From NCBI RefSeq assembly GCF_008831285.2, contig NC_045148.1:18591002-18655001 (forward strand): DNA of 64,000 nucleotides. Direction: 5' to 3'. Both the position numbers and the translations under genes were made by a program. This stretch comes from Nymphaea colorata (taxonomy: Eukaryota > Streptophyta > Magnoliopsida > Nymphaeales > Nymphaeaceae). Under the pieces are notes generated by a model. The model made no database searches and was not told where the DNA came from. It was given only the letters and a program-made list of their open reading frames with translations. Positions 60,101 through 64,000 of this stretch are shown here, one piece after another. The first letter of the stretch is position 1, and every line of letters starts with the position of its first letter.

Positions 60101-60609
60101 CGGCTAGACCCCAAGATGAACGCTTTTTTGTAGGTTCTATGTCAAGGTTTCTCCGGTATCTCAGCCCGAACCAAATTTCCTAACTAAAATACGAAAATAA
60201 TGCCCACTTATAAAACACTGTCCTAATAGAGCTCGCTTGTGACTTACCCCAGCACATATTACAACAACTTTAATGCTGCCAGTAGGTCAGGTGGGATTGG
60301 TCTGATGCTCAATAAAATAGGACTCAATGCATTCATGAAGGTCTTCTTATCAGTTTGGGTCTGGCCCATTTAGTTATTGGGCAGAGTCAGACCATCATGC
60401 TTCTGTCCGACATGTAGCCAGTTCGATGTCAACTTTTATTACTAAAAGGTTTCCTTTTCTAATATCTTCAAAATCTTCAGCGGCACATCACTAGTTTTTA
60501 AGAAAGGTTTGGGGATGCACCAAAGAGTTGGGCCAGCCTAGCCTAGCTTAGTTCAGCCCAACTAGTTTGTTTTGTCGGGTTGGGGAATCTTTCACCCCAG
60601 CATATACCA
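60101..60609. other. No gene recognised
   Basis: Mixed-composition sequence ending where the flank of kinase copy D begins. 60530-60600 has 'gggccagcctagcctagctt'-like short repeats. Confidence 0.4.
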
Positions 60610-62848
60610 TCGCGAGGCATGTAGTCTCATTTTTTCTTTCTCTTCCCTTCTTCATCTCCCCATGGCCATGTAAGAGAGCTCTTGGAATTTTTTATTTAGA
60701 GCCAACAGCCATGAGCAACTGAAGTCAAGTCTTGTTTATTTCATCAACTCAAATAGGCATCATACGTTTTTTTTTCTTTTTTTTTTCATTTTATTTTTTA
60801 CCTTCCATTGACTTTATGCCTTTGTTATATCTCTACAAATAGATAATGTGCGTGTATGGCCAGTTGATTTTTCTATTGATAGATGGATGAACTATGAGGA
60901 TGAGAGCTTGTGGTGGGATTTTTTTTTCTTTTATATTGTTTTTTGAGGTTGGGGATTGTCCAAATTAGGAATGCTACAATTAGTTTTGACTTCCTTCAAA
61001 TCCTCATTCCCTTGATAAAATACCTATTGATCATCCTATTTGTAGTCTTAAAGAAGTGATCCACCTTTAAAAGAGTGTCTTCCTAATGGGATTGAAGCAC
61101 AAGTTCCTCTCTCGCTTGCAAAAAAATATTGAAGTTGAAAATTTTCAATATGATCTCATAAATTTAAATTTCTATATAAAAAACAGAGGGCTTGAAATAT
61201 CTCGTTGTTAGATAATTTTTTCTTTCTTCTTTTCTTCGCTCTTTCTCATTTTTTTCTCTTAGAATCTTTATTTCTTTCTTATTATTCCCTTAAAATCTGT
61301 CTTCACAAATTTTCCTTTCTCTATTTCTTTTCTCTCCCTTAAAAATCTTTACATTTCTCTCTCTCATTTTTTCTTAAAATCTTTTGCTATTCTACTAATT
61401 TTTCTCTCTTTATTTATTTTCTTTCTCTTCAAAATGTTTATCTCTCTCTCCCTCTCGCACTCATTTTTCTCTTAAATTCCCTTGTTCTTCTACTAGTTTT
61501 TTTTCTCTTAAAAATATTTATCTCTTCCTCTCTCTCTCTCTCTTCCTCTCTCTCTCTCTCTCATGTTTATCTTAAAATCTCTTGCTCTTCTACTAGTTTT
61601 TCAACTAAAATCTCCTTCTCTTCTACTAGTTTCTTGCTTTATTTCGTTCCACTCACTTATAAATTTTTGTTTCTCTCTCTCCCTTATTTTTCTCTTAAAA
61701 TCTCTTGCTCTTTTACTAGTTTTTCTCCATCTATATTTTCTCTCCCTTAAAAATCTTTATCTCACAATCTCTAAGTGTCATGATAAAAGTTTATGAAATA
61801 CTTTCCTTTAAAAAGATTTTCTTTCCTTCGCCTCATAAAGTTTTAACTTGTTTACCAAATACCACACCACATATAGGTTGAAGATAATGTTTGGGTGAAT
61901 ATGAAATGCGTGGAGAATGAACACAACCTGCCTTAAACAAATTTTGGGATGCAAACAACCTTATTTGTAGAGAAGGCAATGTCAAGCTGGGCAAGGGACA
62001 CATATTGCAATGCTCCCATAATACTTGAATATAAATATAAAGTAGCATTCTTGAACTTCGAACTGTGACCAGCAAATAGTTTTATGAATGTGGCCATCGG
62101 CGTGTTCATGGGTTTGGCTTCATGCATTTTTGTATGCTTGAAAAGATTAAGGATATTACTTTCTTTGAGACAACACCAAGCTTCCTTTTAACAATGGTGG
62201 ATTCACTTCCTAGGAACTAGAATGAAGATTTTCCAAGTTTCAATTTTACTTGTAGGGGGAGGGGTCTTCTATTTAACTAACTGGGTCATTTGGTCCTTTT
62301 TATCATTTTAAGTCCATAACACATGGTCCTTTGTTAGAGGGCCATCACATATAGCATGCTCCAATAACACATGATGCTCACAGCATAAAATTCTCATCCT
62401 CCTCATTCAAGGGCTCTTCTTTTGATAAAATTGAATTCAGTCCAAAACTTACTAGAATTATGTATTTTTGTTCATTCTTCTTGTTGTGAATTTTTTTATA
62501 GGTTTGAGAATTTGTGCTGAGGATTTATCTGAACTCCGACTATTGAGGTGACCTTACTTAGAATAAGGCACAAACCGCAATAATGGACAAAGTTCCAAGC
62601 ATCTTACACGTAACTTGCACTGGAAATGTGCGAGTTGTTCTACAAGATTGATCACCCAAATGCCTTAGGAATAGAACACACAAGCATATTAAGCATATCT
62701 TTATTAAGTCCTATATGCAACTGTAATTGAGCAATGCAAGTGAGAGCTCTCAATGAAAGCAATCAAACTACATTTCCACCTCCAACTATTTTTGCCAATG
62801 GCTGGTGCCCTAGAATTAAATCCCATTGTACCTATGAATATATTTGAA
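60610..62848 (-). repeat. 3' flank of copy D, with polypyrimidine tract and copia RT insertion
   Basis: Reverse complement of the flanks of A and B. It holds the CT-rich counterpart of the polypurine tract (61200-61770) and the copia RT insertion at 61862-62322. On the minus strand that insertion reads HEAKPMNTPMATFIKLFAG, then SSIMGALQYVSLAQLDIAFS, a clear copia RT piece (..YRS..GALQYLT.TRPDIA..). At the place of the copy A MITE (4627) this flank is empty. Confidence 0.75.
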
Positions 62849-63198
62849 TTATCCTTCTATCATTCTTATCTTCTGTCGTATCCTTCTCAGCCCTATGACC
62901 ACTTCCTTCATGTCCATTCTCTCATTTGGAGACACCCTTGAACATGACAAGCCTATCTGCATGATCATCACCAGCAGTTCATTTATACCAGCTGATCTTT
63001 CAGTTTGAGTAGTGTCACTTTCGTTCATCAATGACATCTGAAATTGCAACAGGAAATGCTTCAGCCACCCATTTCCTCAAGCTAAAATCCCCATCAAACT
63101 GTTCTTCAGTAGGCTTTCTTCCTGCAAACACCTCAAGGAGGAGAATTCCAGAGTGTAGACATCAGCTTTGGTTGACATCTTTCCAGCCATCCCAAATT
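62849..63198 (-). pseudogene. LRR receptor-like kinase copy D, last exon, broken
   Basis: Same exon as 1190-1550 and 16406-16767. It starts after an AG acceptor with EFGMAGKMSTKADVY. Then a base is lost near 63150-63156 (CTACACTCTGG where B has CTACAGTTATGG), so the frame leaves the family sequence. The nucleotide sequence still matches through the counterpart of FTGRKPTDEQFDGD. A deletion of about 10 bases near 63026 follows, after GATGTCATTGA. The frame then reads NESDTTQTERSAGINELLVM, SCSRVSPNERMDMKEVV and ends GLRRIRQKIRMIEG with TAA at 62849. Two indels make it a pseudogene. Its intron and exon 1 lie to the right. Confidence 0.85.
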
Positions 63199-64000
63199 CT
63201 AATTCAACCATCCAACAATATGAGACATGATTAGCAAGCATAATATAATTGGCTAATGCGCATCTATGACACAATCGCACTAATTGGTTTTGGGCAAGAG
63301 GCCTGGAAATTAATGGACTTAAGCAGTTGAACCTCCAATCCTGCCTTTATCTTGTTGTATTCTCATATATACATCTAAAACGGAATACAAGATTATGATT
63401 TAGAGCTAGATGTAGTTATCGGGCAGGTACCCAACGGCTACCCCGCCAGACCAGGCCCAGGTTTGAGCCCGCCCAATAATGTATCGGGCCAACCCGGGTT
63501 AGCCCGACGGGGGTCTGATCCATCCCGATAACTTTTAAATATTAATTTTATTTTATTAATAATATATATTGTTATTTGAAAATATATATTCAAAAAATTT
63601 ATTTTATATTTAAAAATGTTTTTTATGGAACCGCACCGGCTTTAGGCTCGGATTTCGGACATCAGGCCAGCCCGAAGCCAGTTCTTATCAAGCCGGGCTG
63701 GCCATTGCCCAAGTCTATTTTGAACTGACGTCCTATATATATGATATTCAAGTGCTCTTAAAAGAATTCAAACACATATCCAGATTTTTTCTATGGGGCA
63801 TGTGAGATTTGTTGACATTCATTAATTGGTTGGCGCAATGATTTCACAACATAAAGGCCTAATTAAACTCATCTTAGTTCTAATTCTCCTCTGACCTATC
63901 TCAAGGTTCTCTTAAATGGCTCCTAAATCGAGTAAATTATTCAATAGTGCCGATTGTTAGCCAGTCTTAAATGATTAGGTAGAAAGGTATTTAGGATTAC
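63199..64000 (-). other. Last intron of LRR-kinase copy D, with MITE
   Basis: Reverse complement of copy B intron positions about 15640-16405. It includes the GC-rich MITE at 63407-63717, whose ends TAGATGTAGTTATCGGG and, from the right, TAGACTTGGGCAATGGCC match the MITE in copy B. The intron runs off the window. Confidence 0.8.

Overview
This window is AT-rich nuclear DNA from a flowering plant. The evidence is gene and repeat content: EFR/Xa21-type LRR receptor kinases (subfamily XII) with their conserved phase-1 intron, a plant L1-type LINE with a DUF4283/CCHC ORF1, Ty1-copia elements with the usual TGGTATCAGAGC primer site, hAT-type MITEs and CACTA ends. The species cannot be fixed from the sequence. 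I see no rRNA, tRNA, CRISPR array, organellar block or intact protein-coding gene. This is a graveyard of receptor-kinase pseudogenes and transposable elements, shuffled by segmental duplication.

Layout: (1) 1-5.9 kb, + strand: last intron and last exon of LRR-kinase copy A, then a 3' flank with a 533-bp tandem duplication, a long polypurine tract and a hAT MITE with a clean 8-bp target duplication. (2) 5.9-12.4 kb: repeats, a Ty1-copia RNase H relic, a CACTA end, and sequence that recurs inverted at 32-33.5 kb and 47.3-47.8 kb. (3) 12.4-16.8 kb, + strand: LRR-kinase copy B, the most complete one, with three coding lesions; its flank runs to 19.8 kb. (4) 19.8-27.1 kb: a duplicon followed by a composite block made of a MITE, an unidentified three-exon gene (minus strand), and a copia LTR with primer site and a broken gag. 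(5) 27.1-28.9 kb, minus strand: LRR-kinase copy C, cut on both sides by repeats. (6) 28.9-36.5 kb: repeats and a lipase-like pseudogene carrying a MITE in its exon. (7) 36.5-51.8 kb: two more copies of the composite block; the first is split by a roughly 6.1-kb LINE with a 17-bp target duplication, and a second, tandemly duplicated LINE ORF1 relic lies between them. (8) 51.8-60.6 kb: a second copy of the 19.8-kb duplicon and a second gag-bearing copia fragment. (9) 60.6-64 kb, minus strand: LRR-kinase copy D, whose first exon lies beyond the window.

No working gene system is visible. What is informative is the order of events. Insertions shared by copies B and D but missing from A (a MITE in the intron and a copia RT fragment in the 3' flank) group B with D. 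The composite block was copied with its LTR already in place, and the LINE then landed in only one copy. The most unusual item is the small three-exon gene of unknown identity, carried in three copies directly beside a copia LTR.
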